Positions 21,310-34,033 of a DNA stretch of 64,000 nt are shown here, piece after piece. The notes under the pieces were generated by a model. That model searched no databases. It was not told the origin of the DNA and was given only the letters and a program-made list of their open reading frames with translations. Every line of letters begins with the position of its first letter. Within the stretch, counting starts at the first letter, position 1. The position numbers and the translations under genes were made by a program. Origin of the DNA: Hygrophila difformis (Eukaryota > Streptophyta > Magnoliopsida > Lamiales > Acanthaceae); NCBI GenBank assembly GCA_030278955.1, contig JAOANR010000010.1, forward strand, positions 12,259,086 through 12,323,085. Reading direction: 5' to 3'.

Positions 21310-24300
21310 TCATTTTAAATCTCGAAGCCGCCGCATTCCAATTTTCTTCACGAGCTTCTCTAATGTTGCAGTCGGCAATGCCTTGGTAAATAGATCCGCT
21401 AAATTATTTTCTGATCGAATTTGTTGCACATCGACTTCACCATTCTTTTGAAGATCATGAGTGTAGAAGAATTTTGGTGAAATATGCTTCGTTCTATCTC
21501 CTTTGATATAACCCCCTTTCAACTGGGCTACACAAGCCGAATTATCTTCAAATAAAATTGTTGGGGGCATTTGTGGTTCAATGATTAAACCACAACTCTT
21601 CAATATATGTTGAGTCATTGACCTCAACCAAACACATTCTCGACTTGCTTCATGGATTGCTAATATTTCGGCATGATTAGAAGAAGTAGCAGTTAGAGTC
21701 TGCTTCATTGACCTCCAAGAGATAGCAGTTCCACCACACGTGAAGATATAGCCTGTTTGAGATTTGGCTTTGTGTGGGTCTGATAAATAACCTGCATCGG
21801 CATAGCCAATTAACTCATGTCGAGAGTCTTTTGGGTAAAATAACCCAAGATCAATTGTTCCTTGGAGATAGCGAAAAACATGCTTTATGCCTTTCCAATG
21901 TCGTTGAGTAGGGCAAGAGCTGAATCTTGCGAGTAGATTGACTGCAAACGCGATATCAGGTCGCGTGCTGTTTGCAAGATACATTAACGCACCAATTGCG
22001 CTTAAATATGGGATTTCTGGGCCAAGTTGCTCTTCATTATCTTCTTTTGGCCTAAATGGATCCTTTGCAGGATCAAGTGCCCGAACGACCATTGGATTAT
22101 TTAGCGGATGAGCATAATCCATTCGAAATTGCTTTAATACCTTTTGGGTATAAGCTGATTGATGAACAAATATGCCAATTTCCAAATGCTCAATTTGTAG
22201 GCCAAGGCAAAATTTCGTTTTCCCGAAATCTTTGATTTCAAACTCCTTTTTCAGATATTCGACTGCCTTTTTCAACTCTTCAGGAGTTCCAATTAGATTT
22301 AAATCGTCAACATAGACTGCGACGATCACAAATTCTGACCCATTTTTCTTTATAAATACACAAGGGCTGATCGGGTCATTTGTATAGCATTCCTTTATCA
22401 AACTTTCACTGAGGCGGTTGTACCACATTCGGCCAGATTGCTTGAGCCCATACAACGATTTTTGCAATTTGATGGAATAATTTTCTCTGGGTTTTGAGTT
22501 GCAAGACTCAGGTAATTTAAACCCTTCAGGTATTTTCATATAAATATCATTTTCCAATGAGCCATATAAATATGCAGTAACAACATCCATCAGCCTCATT
22601 TCGAGATTTTCTCGTACTGCTAGACTCATTAGATACCTGAATGTTATTCCATCCATAACTGGGGAATATGTTTCCTCAAAATCAATTCCCGGTCGTTGTG
22701 AAAAACCTTGGGCTACAAGCCTTGCCTTTTATTTGGCAATTTCATTATTTTCATTTCTTTTTCTCACAAACACCCATCTGTAGCCAACAGGCTTCACATT
22801 TTTTGGTGTTTGGACAATTGGGCCGAATACTTTTCGTTTATTCAGTGAATCTAGTTCAGACTGAATCGCATCTTTCCATTTTGGCCAATCATTTCTTTTC
22901 CGACATTCTTCAACTGATCTTGGTTCAGGATCCTCGTTATTTTCCATTACATCGAGTGCAACGTTGTATGCAAAGGCATTATCAACGTTTGTTTCTTTTC
23001 GGTTCCAACATTTCCCAGTATTGATATAATTGAAAGAAGTTTCAATAACTTCATTTTCTTCTGGGTGAATATTTTCAGGTTCAACCTTTTCGGGGGTTGA
23101 ATCAATTTCTCCTTCGGGAGTATCATCTGTGATTGATTTATCACCCATATGGATAATTTTCTTCTTTCGTGGATTTTTATCCTTGGAACCCAAAGGCCTA
23201 CCACGCTTCATGCGTGCAGTAGGTTCATTTGCACTTTGAATTTGCCCTTCTGGGACATTTATATTGGCTGGTGCATTTGCTGCATCATTTATATATGATT
23301 TTGTGACTTTAGCAGCATCATTAAAAGCATCGGGTAATTGATTTGCAATTCCCTGCAAATGCACAATTCTTTGAACTTCAAGTTCGCATTGCCTTGTACG
23401 AGGATCAAGGAAATCAAATGGACTTTGCCAAGATATTTCCTTTTTCAGTTGATCATTTCCTCCCCCTAATGTCGGGAATTGAGTTTCATCAAAATGACAG
23501 TCTGCAAATCTTGCAGTAAATAAATCACCCGTTTTTGGCTCAAGATATTTAATAATCGAGGGTGATTCATACCCGACATATATGCCCAACCTTCTTTGAG
23601 GTCCCATTTTTGTGCGTTGTGGTGGCGCAATCGGTACATAAACCGCACACCCAAAAATTCGCAAGTGGGATATATTGGGCTCCTTTCCAAACACAATTTG
23701 TGTAGGGGAGTAGCTATGATAGCTTGTCGGCCTTATTTTCACAAGTGCGGCTGCATGCAATATAGCATGTCCCCAAGCAGAAACAGGGAGTTTTGATTTC
23801 ATTAACAAGGGTCTTGCAATTAATTGCAATCGCTTAATAAATGATTCTGCCAGACCATTTTGCGTGTGCACATGAGGCACAGGATGTTCAACAGTAATTC
23901 CAATCGACATGCAGAAATCATCAAATGCATGTGATGTATATTCTCCAGCATTATCAAGGCGTATTTTCTTTATCGGATGATCTGGAAACTGTGCTCGCAA
24001 TTTTATAATTTGTGCAAGTAATCTTGCGAATGCCAAATTGCGAGTTGATAATAAACAAACGTGTGACCAGCGTGATGACGCATCAATTAATACCATAAGG
24101 TACTTGAAAGGTCCACACGGTGGATCAATAGGTCCACATATATCGCCTTGAATTCTTTCTAGGAATGTAGGGGATTCAATTCCCACTTTTACTGGAGATG
24201 GTCTGGTTATCAATTTCCCTTGTGAACAGGCTGCACAATTGAACTCATTTGGGTTCAATATCATTTGCCTTTTCAATGTATGGCCATTTGAATTTTCAAT

Positions 24301-24804
24301 AATTCGCCTCAGCATTACACTGCCAGGATGCCCAAGTCTATCGTGCCAGGTAATAAATTCACTAGTAGCTTTCAAGCCTACTAGGTTATGTATTTCTGCG
24401 GCACATATTTTTGTATAGTATAAGCCAGAGGAGTAACACGGCAATTTTTCATTCACAAATTTTTTGCCATTTTCAATTCGAGTTATCAAAAGATACTCGT
24501 GATCTGCCTCTTTTGAAGTTTCAATGTGATATCCATTTTTTCGAATATCATTGAAGCTCAGTAAATTTCTTCGAGCTTTGCATGAGAACAAGGCATTTTC
24601 AATTGCCATTTTTGTCCCTTCAGGGAGAAATATAACAGCTCTACCGGAGCCTTCAATGCATTTTGCATTACCGCTTATAGTTTTCACTGCGGTCTTTTCC
24701 AATTTTAAATTGGAGAAATAGCTTTTGCTTTTGAAAATGCTATGCGTTGTTGCACTGTCAATGAGGCAGATATCATCTCCGACTTTTGAATTTCTAGCAT
24801 CCAT
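21310..24804 (-). pseudogene. pol: Copia Pol polyprotein with one premature stop
   Basis: From ATG 24804 the frame encodes an aspartic protease (DICLIDSATTHSIF, with the usual DSG/DSA-type site), a GAG-pre-integrase HHCC region (WHDRLGHPG...CAACSQGK), an integrase core (Asp of GDICGP, Asp of IRLDNAGEY, Glu of NGLAESFIKR) and the start of reverse transcriptase. It stops once at TAA 22731-22729 (EIAK*KARLVAQGF). The same frame then continues through reverse transcriptase (YVDDLNLIG) and RNase H (GYADAGY; SSNHAEILAIHEASRE) to 21310. A single nonsense change therefore inactivates an otherwise complete pol. Confidence 0.92.
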
Positions 24805-24974
24805 TTCTTTACAAGAATATAAGAATGTTAATAAACATCAACAATATAAATATTATTAATGCAAAAGCATATTTATATTATACATGGATAATAAAAGGGA
24901 AGTATAAGATATCATTATTTATATTAAACAGGAATTATAAAAGACAAGTAAAATATATATAGCTATATAATATA
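24805..24974 (-). other. AT-rich gag-pol spacer
   Basis: 170 bp, strongly AT-rich with stops in all frames, between the gag stop and the pol ATG. Its composition is intron-like, with a possible acceptor TTCTTGTAAAG just before AAATGG of pol. It may be an intron, or pol may start internally. Confidence 0.5.
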
Positions 24975-26012
24975 TTATTTAGTAACAGTATCTGGCTCAA
25001 CAAAATCATCAGCTTCCAGGTGCGTGATATTATCATTTAATATATCATCATAAGTATCATCGTGGGCATTATGGTGTGCTTCAACACCTGGTCTTTCTTT
25101 TCGTTTCGAGGCCTGATACAGTTCAGCTAAGTGTTTAGCTGTGTGGCATGTTTGAGCCATATGGCCTTTAATTCCACAACGATCACAAATTTCATCATTT
25201 TGTTTATGCTTTTTTGCATAATTTCTTTGTTGTGGTTTGTAAGGCCTTCTGGTATCATATCTGCGATTTTGCTCAAATCGAGGCTTATTTCGATAATTAT
25301 TTTGACGAGATGATTCACCTCTGCCTCGATTGTGATACCGATTTTGGCCACGATCATCATTTTGATTTTTAAAGTGCCCACGATCACGCACATATTTCGA
25401 TGATTGAGCCGCGTTCACCTCAGGGAACGGTTTTGCACCTGCGGGCCTAGATTCATGATTTCTCAACAACAATAGGCTGTTTTGTTCAGCCAATAATAAG
25501 CAGGTGATAAGATCAGAATATCTCTGAAAACCTTTTTGACGGTATGTCTCACTCAATACTGTGTTTTTAGCATGAAACGTAGAATACGTTTTTTCAAGCA
25601 TTTCTGCTTCAGATATCTTTTGCCCACATAATTGCAATTGGGCCGTAATTTTGAACACAGCGGAATTATATTCCAGGACTGTTTTAAAATCCTGAAGTCT
25701 CAGGTTTGTCCAGTCATCAAGGGCTTTTGGAAGCACCGTCTTTTTAAGATTATCATATCTTTCTTTCAGCTTTTCCCACAATGCCAGTGGGGATTCCACA
25801 GTCACGTACTCCATTTTAAGTGCCTCTTCGATATGATGGCACAAGAAAATCATGGCTTTTGCCTGATTTTGATGGCTGGGATTTTTGCCTTCAGCAATAG
25901 TATCTTCCAGACCCATTGAAGTAAGATGCATTTTTACATCTCGGGCCCAGGACATATAATTGCTTCCTTCAACGGTTAAGGGAGCAAATTCCTGCTTTGC
26001 AAGGTTAGCCAT
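24975..26012 (-). CDS. gag: Copia Gag polyprotein
   Basis: 345 residues from an ATG 78 bp inside the 5' LTR. The N-terminal and central part is UBN2/retrotran-gag-like (YMSWARDVKMHLTSMGL; ALWEKLKERYDNLKKTVLP). It is followed by an Arg/Asn-rich RNA-binding linker and a CCHC zinc knuckle CDRCGIKGHMAQTCH near residues 280-295. The frame is open. It ends 170 bp before the pol start rather than running into it, unlike many copia elements with a single gag-pol frame. Confidence 0.92.
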   Translation of the reverse strand: MANLAKQEFAPLTVEGSNYMSWARDVKMHLTSMGLEDTIAEGKNPSHQNQAKAMIFLCHHIEEALKMEYVTVESPLALWEKLKERYDNLKKTVLPKALDDWTNLRLQDFKTVLEYNSAVFKITAQLQLCGQKISEAEMLEKTYSTFHAKNTVLSETYRQKGFQRYSDLITCLLLAEQNSLLLLRNHESRPAGAKPFPEVNAAQSSKYVRDRGHFKNQNDDRGQNRYHNRGRGESSRQNNYRNKPRFEQNRRYDTRRPYKPQQRNYAKKHKQNDEICDRCGIKGHMAQTCHTAKHLAELYQASKRKERPGVEAHHNAHDDTYDDILNDNITHLEADDFVEPDTVTK

Positions 26013-26089
26013 AATCTTATTGAAAGTTTAGAAATAAGAGATTATACCTCAAATGATAATCTGAACAGAGTCTCCTCGTGCTGATAACG

Positions 26090-26481
26090 TGTTATAGAAA
26101 TAACTATCTTTATTTATGTATATGTACAATAAAATGGTATATGGCTTATTAGCTTGTGTTTATAGTGGAAATATTGTAATGGAAATTGGGATTAAATGGT
26201 GAAAGAAATGAAGTTTAAAGGTGGGATAATAAAATGGATAAAGTGTAATAATTATGGCTATGAAATGAAACAAGTATTAAGCTTGCATAAAATTTTTTCT
26301 AACATAACTTCTCAATACATTACATAGGCTATTTATAAACTTTTTTATCCTCTCACTATTTACTAACCTCATAATCAAGGCATATACATTTCAAGACTTT
26401 CACATGTCTAACCTTATGATCAAGACATGAACATGGATGTTGAACACTAGACATTCACATGTTTTGTTTACATGCATAATA
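26090..26481 (-). repeat. 5' LTR of the copia element
   Basis: 392 bp, ending on the left with TGTTATAG (plus strand) next to the primer-site region. Confidence 0.9.
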
Positions 26482-26486
26482 ATGAG

Positions 26487-27556
26487 ATCTTTTTCAGTTG
26501 ATCCTCCACTCACCCAATCAATATCCTCTTTTGATTTTCACTAGTATGAGTACTACACGACTCCTCCCTCGTTCCATTGATATCCATGAAAAGAAAAATA
26601 ATCAAAATAATCTTTTGGATGAAAATATTAAAAGTTACTACTACTTATAAGTTATAAACCCTACTTATAATCTTTTGGTGTATTAAAATTATTAAAAGAA
26701 ACAACAATCTTATAAAAATATTTATAATTTATTTTATTTCAATTTTTTATATATATTTTATAGATCCAAAACTTAATTGGAAATATTTTTATTTTATAAA
26801 TTGAATTAATTATATTCAGATAATTATTTTAATTTTATTATAAATTAAATCCATTGTTAAAAAATCGGTCATAACAACGATTAAATTCATGGATTTGTTT
26901 TGGAGAGGAATTTTTTTTTATTATTATTATTTCCCCTAAAATAATTTCTCATTTTTTAAGAGTAACTCTACATACTTTGAAAAAGGAAAATTTTTAATTT
27001 CTGTTGCTTTGATGTTGAGAAAATCCAAAACAAACAGGAAAAAAACTATTTAAACAATATGTATGATTTATGAGTTGAGCAAAAGTTTTTTTTTTTTAAA
27101 AAAAAATAATAATAAAAACAACCAAACAAACATGCTCTAAATGAAATTTAACTAATTTAACCACTTACAAAACTTTATTAGATAAAACCAAGAATAAAGT
27201 TTTAGATGCAATTCATTGTATAAACCATTTGGCATATATCTTGGGAAGTTGTATAACTACATTCACTTGTTGATAGTTGCCACAAAATCCCGCATTGAGC
27301 TTGTTAACCAACGCTATAGAAGATGTTTGGGAAATACTAGCTTTTTCACATTAAAATAGTTTTTTTTTTTAGGTGTTTTAGCTGGTTTCACAAATTAAAC
27401 AGTTAAATTGAGTATTTGGTAAATAAGAAATAAAATTAGCTTATTGTGCTAAATAATTTATTTTCCAAAAAGCTAGAAATTCTTACTTTTTGAAATAGCT
27501 TATTAGTAGAATTTTGAAATCTACAATTTTATCCTCTTCTTAAATATTTATTTATA
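26487..27556. other. AT-rich intergenic sequence
   Basis: I see no gene, no long repeat and no element end that I can pair. Poly-T and poly-A runs occur near 26907, 27087 and 27360. Confidence 0.6.
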
Positions 27557-29833
27557 CTAGATTTTTTCGCCCGCTGCGCACGGGCATTGAACTAATATGA
27601 CGATATAAAATGTAAATATAATTTTTTTATTACATAAAATTCAAAGTCTTTTACTTAAATAGTTTTTTAATGCATGCAACCAAAATTTAAAAGGAAAACC
27701 TACAATCAGATGGTCATAATATAAAATAAATTATTTTTACTGTTAGAAACTAAATATATATATATAGGGTTTGCTTTCATATCTAAAATTATGAGAGCAA
27801 GTGAAAATAAATACCCCTTAACTATTCAAAATTAGGGAAAAAAAATATATTTTTGCATTATTATGGTTGTCTAGTATTTTATGTAGAATGAGTTATTGTA
27901 TTTTTTTTTTTGAGAATAATGTTTTATTTCGAAAGACAAAGCAGTACCCAAAACCGGTACACTGTAAAGGACCCAATAGTTCATCTCCTACATCCGACTC
28001 AAACTACTAGGACCATGCTCAAGACTTACATAACAACAACTATCCACAAATTCTGGACTCAAACTGTAAATATTCCAATAGAACAACAATTAGCGATCAA
28101 ACAAAGTTGGCCAGCCTTGCAAAGATAGCCTATTCCCCTCCTTCCATCTCTAAGCATACGAGCGTTCAAAAGGAGCCCTCTGAAATGGATCAGATGATGG
28201 ATCATCCTGAAACACCCTTCGAACACTTTCACATCACACACATCACCCCTGCTTTTAAAAATCACCATCGATGCATCGAAAACAAGGACCAAAGGGAGGA
28301 TAAAGTGAGGTATGACAAGTGGCTGAAAACAAGGTATGTTGGCTAGGGGACTAGGGGAATCATCTATGCATACTTAAAAGGAGACTTTGGACTGAAAATG
28401 CAAGTTTCTCTCCGCCTATATAATCGAAGCAACCAGAATAGAAGTACAGAAGGCCTATGACACTAACTCCCAAATCCCACCCCATCCAATCTAATCCTTC
28501 TCAGATGTCCACCCCCTGCAACCTGCATCGATTTTTTTTTAAATTTGTTTTTTTTTGAAGTCATATCATTCTCTTTTTCTACTAATCTCTTTTCTTTTGT
28601 TTTTTTTTCTTTTATTATTTTTTTTTCCTTCGCAAAACGTATCCTCTTCCCTTCTTTATCGATAACTTTCCTCCCGTATCCGCCCAGCTAACAATTGAGA
28701 CAAAATACTCAACCAAACAATCAATTTAGAGATCTATACTAATTCCTGAACACAAAAAACCCGAACCACAAGAATGTAAAACTCTCATTCCCATACTGAC
28801 AAGGCCATCAAACTTCCAACCTTTCCTAGCTACACAATAGCTGAACAGAGTTCAATATTTCCATTCTTTTTTTTTTCAAGACAAGATGCATAGATAATTC
28901 CACCAATTCCCAATTGTTCCCAAGGACCTGTATGGTTATACCACAAAATCGTTGAAGGTTATCAAAATGGGACAAGCAGGTAATGGAAAATGCTATGTCA
29001 AGGCTCACTAGGGTGTTAAGAATAAAGGGGAGGAAGATTTAGCAAAAGGAAGGCCAAGAGAAGTGGATTCCCTGAAGCCCGTGATATTTCCGATGCACCG
29101 AAGGTTATGATCATAAAAACAGTTTCAACATGTATAGATGTTCAAGATCCAGAGTGCCAAGATGATACCACATATACCCACAACCGAGGAAGTAAAAGCT
29201 TAGATCTCACCGGGTGTTGCGTATTCGGCTTTTGGACCCAATTGCAGCTTGAAACTATTCAAAGTCATCCCTCTCCTGTGACTAGGAGCGAACCTTGTTT
29301 TGCTATGAACTTTTCAGCTCAAGTTTGGCCCATTCTTCAAATACCCTCTTACAGCAGATCAATATTCGGCATTTGCATTTAGCCATCATCAGCAACAACT
29401 CAAAACCGATGCAGAGATACGCACAATAAATGGACAGCTTGCTACCCTTGTTTCTGACTTCAACCAACTCCAGCCCGAGTAGCATTGCCTTATCACCTGC
29501 AAAAACAAGAATTATTTTCTACTTACTCTCTTACTTTTTTTTTTATATATTACAATTCCGATCTTAAGACTTTCTACACAGAACATCAGAAGTGACGTAT
29601 TCAATCTTATAGTAGGGCGGGTAGTTAATCCAATGCACCATGTGATACGGATTTTGATCATTAAACATCTGCTCCGCAAGACATGCTTAACCCCTATTCC
29701 ACCCTTCAACCTTTCTCGTTCCACCCTTCCTTTTTGCATTTTATCCTGCTACCCAGCCACCACCAGCCACAGCTTCGGGATTCCACAGCAAACGAATGCA
29801 TCAAGCCCCCTTCACCCACGAATACAAGGCCCC

Positions 29834-32800
29834 CTACCGCCACTCCTCAAATTTGCTTACTCCCATAGCTCCTTGCTTTGCCAATTTATCTGCTAACGCA
29901 TTCCGTTCTCGGAGTATATGTTGTATTCTAATCAGCCCTCCGCAGCACAACACCGTTGAAATGGGATCCATTATCTTATGAAATCTCCATGGGACAGATA
30001 GTGGATCTTTGAGCCATCCGACCACATTCAAAGAGTCACATTCGAACACTATTCTCGGCAAGGGGAATTTTTGATCTCTTAAAATAGCACTACATATCCT
30101 ATTCACAGCCATGATTTCGGCTTCTGTCGAATCAGTCATGCCTATATAATCAGCTAGGAGGAAAATCTCTTCGCCCTTGTCGTCCCTTATTACTCCTCCA
30201 ATCCCGGCCGGACCGGGATTTCCAAAAGATGAACCGTCCGTGTTGATTTTCCACCAACCCTCAAGCGGTCTTTCCCATACCAACCCTGTCCGAGGAATTT
30301 TCCTCCTTTTCCATTATGTCAGCACAAAACTTGCTGGAAAGCTGTCCCCAAACCACCCCAGCTGTTGATCTGCCTGCCTCTCCTGCATTTTCCACCAAAT
30401 ACCAACTCGCCATTTTATTTCCTCCACAACCTCTTGATATTTAAAGGTTTTTTCTTTAAAGACCACATCATTCCTCCATTTCCAGATAGTCCATATCACT
30501 GCCAATCCAGTTAGCTTCCACACCCGGTTCATCCCTTTCTTAGGATCTATTCTAAACCACCAAGCCATCAATTGGAAAACCTTTCCAGGTATCGCCCATT
30601 CAAGCCCAAACCACGCAATGCACTGATACCAGATCGGACATATGGCTGCGCATTGACAGAATAAATGATCCTCCGTCTCAATATCTCTGTCGCACAAAGG
30701 GCAATTGGTATTTTGTACCTGTATGCAACCCTGGGCAGCAAGGATTGTCCGCACAGGAAGGGCACCATGTAACAGTTTCCATGCCAAAAGTTTATTCTTC
30801 ATGGGGCACCGAATTTTCACAATGCTTTGCCACACCTGCCCAACATCTCCATTAATTCCTGATGCATCATTTGCCTTCCGTGGCCAGCAAGATCTCGTAG
30901 AATATTTTCCATTTGCCTCGCCAGTCCAACACACCCTATCCCTCAGAAATCTACAAACTGGAATCCTCCCGATATCCAACTTAAAATTATTCCACACACC
31001 CACTTCCCAGTCGAATAATGCTCTTCGAAGTTGAATATTCCATTCCCATCTTGTTCTTTGCCATGAACCAGCCTCATCGATTGTTGATTTTTTATGAACT
31101 GCTAGGGCTTAGATCCTCGGGTATTTTTCTCTTAGGCTTCCCCCTTCCTCCAGCCAATCATCATCCCAAAGCCTTACTCTACATCCGTCTCCCACTAGAA
31201 TTCTGAACCTGTTCGCATGGCTCTCCTGTCTATCAACTCCCCATGCCCGACATATAGATCCCCACATTGATCTTTCTGTAATAGGCTTTGGAACTAATGG
31301 ATCCATCTTATCATAATATTTAGAATTTATCACGTCTTTCCATAGTGAAACCTCAAAGCCGAATCTCCACCTCCATTTTGTAAGTAGTGACCTGTTAAAC
31401 TCCTGTATATTCCTTATATGAAGTCCACCATCTTCCTTATGTGAAAAAATCTTCTCCCAGCACACCGTGTGAAGTTTTCTATTTTCCCCCCATTCATTCC
31501 AAAAAAATCGGCGTTTTAGTTTCTCCAGTTGATCCGCAATCTCCCTAGGCACCTTAAAAATGGATAAGAAATAGATCGGCAAGCAGCTCATAACTGACTT
31601 AATCAAGCACAAACGCCCGGCTTGAGAAAGCATTCTCCCTTTCCATCCGGCTAATCTTTTTTCTACTTTTACCAATACCGGTTTCCAGATATCGGTTCCA
31701 TTCAATCTCCCCCCAATAGGGATCCCTAGATAGGTCATCGGCCACTTCCCAATGTCACAACCAAGCAGCCTGGCAGCCTCTTTCAGCTCCTCCTCCTCAC
31801 AGTTTATACCAAATATCTTACTTTTGTAGAAGTTAATTTTGAGGCCCGTGCACAGCGAAATGCATCTAAGAATCCTCTTGATCAAGATAACCTGGTACAA
31901 ATTGCCTTCACAGAACAAAAGTGTATCGTCCGCGTACTGTAGATGTGTGATCACAACGCCCTCCTTTCCCGCTCGGAGCCCTTGATATTCGCCCAGTTCT
32001 GCTGCTTGAGTTACCAACCTGTTTACAACTTCGGCTATTAAGATGAACAGGTATGGAGAAAGCGGGTCTCCCTTCCTTAGCCCTTTTTTGAAGATTAAAA
32101 AACTTTGTTGGGGTCCCGTTAATCAGAACCGCTGCTGAAGCCTTTGAAATACACTCTTTGATCCAAGTCCTCCATTTCTCCCCGAAGCCCATAATCTCCA
32201 GTATTCTGAACAAAGCTTCCCAAGAAATGTTGTCATAGGCTTTAGCGAAATCGAGCTTAATTACATAGCCCCTATGCCCTGTCACCTTGGTCGAATGGAT
32301 AATTTCAGAAGCAACAAGTACCCCGTCCAGTATTTGTCTCCCCTTAACAAAGGCCATCTGAGAGGCCCCTACCACCTTTACAATCACCTCCTGAAACCGC
32401 CTGGACAGAACTTTAGTAACCAATTTGTACAAGCTCCCTACCAACGAGATCGGTCGGAAATCACTAAACTCCAAGGGGTTGTCAGTCTTAGGTATCAAAG
32501 TGATAAAAAAAGCCCCTGCTTTCTTTGGTAATGAACCATCTACTTCAAATAGTTTGAACATTTCAAGTACATACCCTTTAATCGTCTCCCAGAACCTCAT
32601 AAAAAATGTCAAGTTGAAACCGTCAGGGCCTGGGGCTTTGTTCCCATCACAACTCCACAGAGCTTCTCTCACCTCCTCCTCTAAGAATCCCCTCTCAAGC
32701 CAACTCCGGTCTTCATCGCCCAGTCTGTTTAAACCTATTCCTTCCATATGGAAAATTTCATCTTCTGATTTCTTGAAAGTTTTCTTGAAGAATTCGAAAG

Positions 32801-33985
32801 CATAATCCTTAACCGCCTTTGGATCATCCACCAAGCGCCCGTCCACTTTAATAGCTCCAATGTAATTTCGCCGCCTATTGATGGCCATGACAGTGTGGAA
32901 GAAACGTGTATTTGAATCTCCTTCCTTTAACCACTGTAATCGAGATTTTTGTAACCACCTTCGCTCTTCGGCAAGGAGAGCCATCTTAAGATTTCTTTTT
33001 TTTTTTCAGCCCAGGCCTCCCTAGCTTCGCTCGCAGCCCCATCCCCAAATAAATTCCCTTCTGCTTCCCCCACCTCCGCCGTAAGTTGATGTATCCTTTT
33101 CTCTAGGCCTCCCGCCCCGTATCCATCCCATTTTCGGATCAAATGTTTCAGGGTTGTCAGCCTTTTAGCCAAACCAGCCTGGTTGCTAGATCCTCCTTCC
33201 TTCCACGCCTCATTCACAAGCTCTTTAAATCCCTTTTCGTCTAGCCAATAATTAAAGAACTTGAACGGCTTCGCTCCCCATGACTCCTCTTTGACTTCAA
33301 GAATTACCGGGAAGTGATCCGACAACACAGTCATTCCCCTCCTTTGCACCACATTATGCTCTTGACATAGCCACTCTGGAGAGATCAAAAATCTATCGAT
33401 TCTACTTCCCGCTCTCCCCCTCCCGATCCAAGTAAATAAACCCCCTTCCATAGGGAGATCAACCAAGCCTATTTGATCTATGAACTCTCTAAAATCCCTG
33501 GAGGAGCCATTATCCACACAAGCCCCACACCTTTCCCCTCCACTGCTCACCGCATTAAAATCCCCCATTATAAGCCACAAGTCCCCCCCACCCGAGCCTC
33601 TAAACTGGCACAACTGATTCCAAAAAGCCGCCCTCTCCCTTCTGTCATTCGGTGCGTGCACGTTGATTACGTGAATTACCCCATCCATCCCCCTCAGTCT
33701 TCCCTTCAACCAGATCATATTGTGAATACTTTCTACCACATCAAGACTCCATCTACTCTCGTCCCACACTACAAGCAAGCCCCCTGCACTGCCCACAGCA
33801 GGTTGATAATGAAAGTTACACCCTCTAGACCCCCAGATCCTATAGACGATTATATCCCTCACTTCACCCATTTTTGTTTCCTGAAGCCCAAGGAGATCCG
33901 GCCTTTCCTTCTTACACAATGACACTAGAGCCCTTTTTCTTACTCCCCCATTCAATCCCCGAATGTTGCATGATATGCACCTCAT
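29834..33985 (-). pseudogene. LINE ORF2, endonuclease-RT-RNase H, broken
   Basis: The apurinic-type endonuclease starts ISCNIRGLNGG and carries GLQETKMG, MGDFNAV and LSDHFPVI. The frame then shifts at an A/T homopolymer near 33000. The next frame carries the RT start (GNKAPGPDGF, DFRPISLVGSLYK, LDFAKAYDNISW). It shifts back near 32085-32105 to YADDTLLF. In-frame stops follow near 31105 (PRI*ALAVHKK) and 30314 (SFVLT*WKRRK). After these come a zf-RVT region (CPLCDRDIETEDHLFCQC) and RNase H (INTDGSSFGNPGPAGIGG; DSTEAEIMAV). So there are two frameshifts and two nonsense changes, both shifts at homopolymers. Confidence 0.9.
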
Positions 33986-34033
33986 TTATAAACGAGTAAC
34001 TCCCAATGCTTGAAACTACTCCAACACACTCCT

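Larger units (their letters stand above)
20782..26481 (-). mobile_element. Ty1/copia LTR retrotransposon, nearly intact
   Basis: Two 392-bp LTRs are flanked by a 5-bp target duplication ATGAG (20777-20781, 26482-26486). I see three differences between the LTRs (CGG/GGG near 20880, ATAAG/ACAAG near 20963, AAGGC/AAGAC near 21116), so insertion is recent. The LTRs begin TATTATGC and end TATAACA on the minus strand, a non-canonical TA...CA pair. Order within is gag, protease, integrase, reverse transcriptase, RNase H, the copia order. The sequence just inside the 5' LTR is CGTTATCAGCACGAGG, not the Met-tRNA site of the other elements. The polypurine tract AAGGGGGAG abuts the 3' LTR at 21174. Confidence 0.95.

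Noticed and set aside
20782..26481. Possible integrated virus
   Set aside because: Domain order, LTRs and the absence of any envelope or movement gene identify a copia retrotransposon.
27910..29740. Short ORFs in the long tail of the first LINE
   Set aside because: Opposite-strand overlaps with no recognisable domain. I looked for a captured gene in this 1.9-kb tail and found no support.
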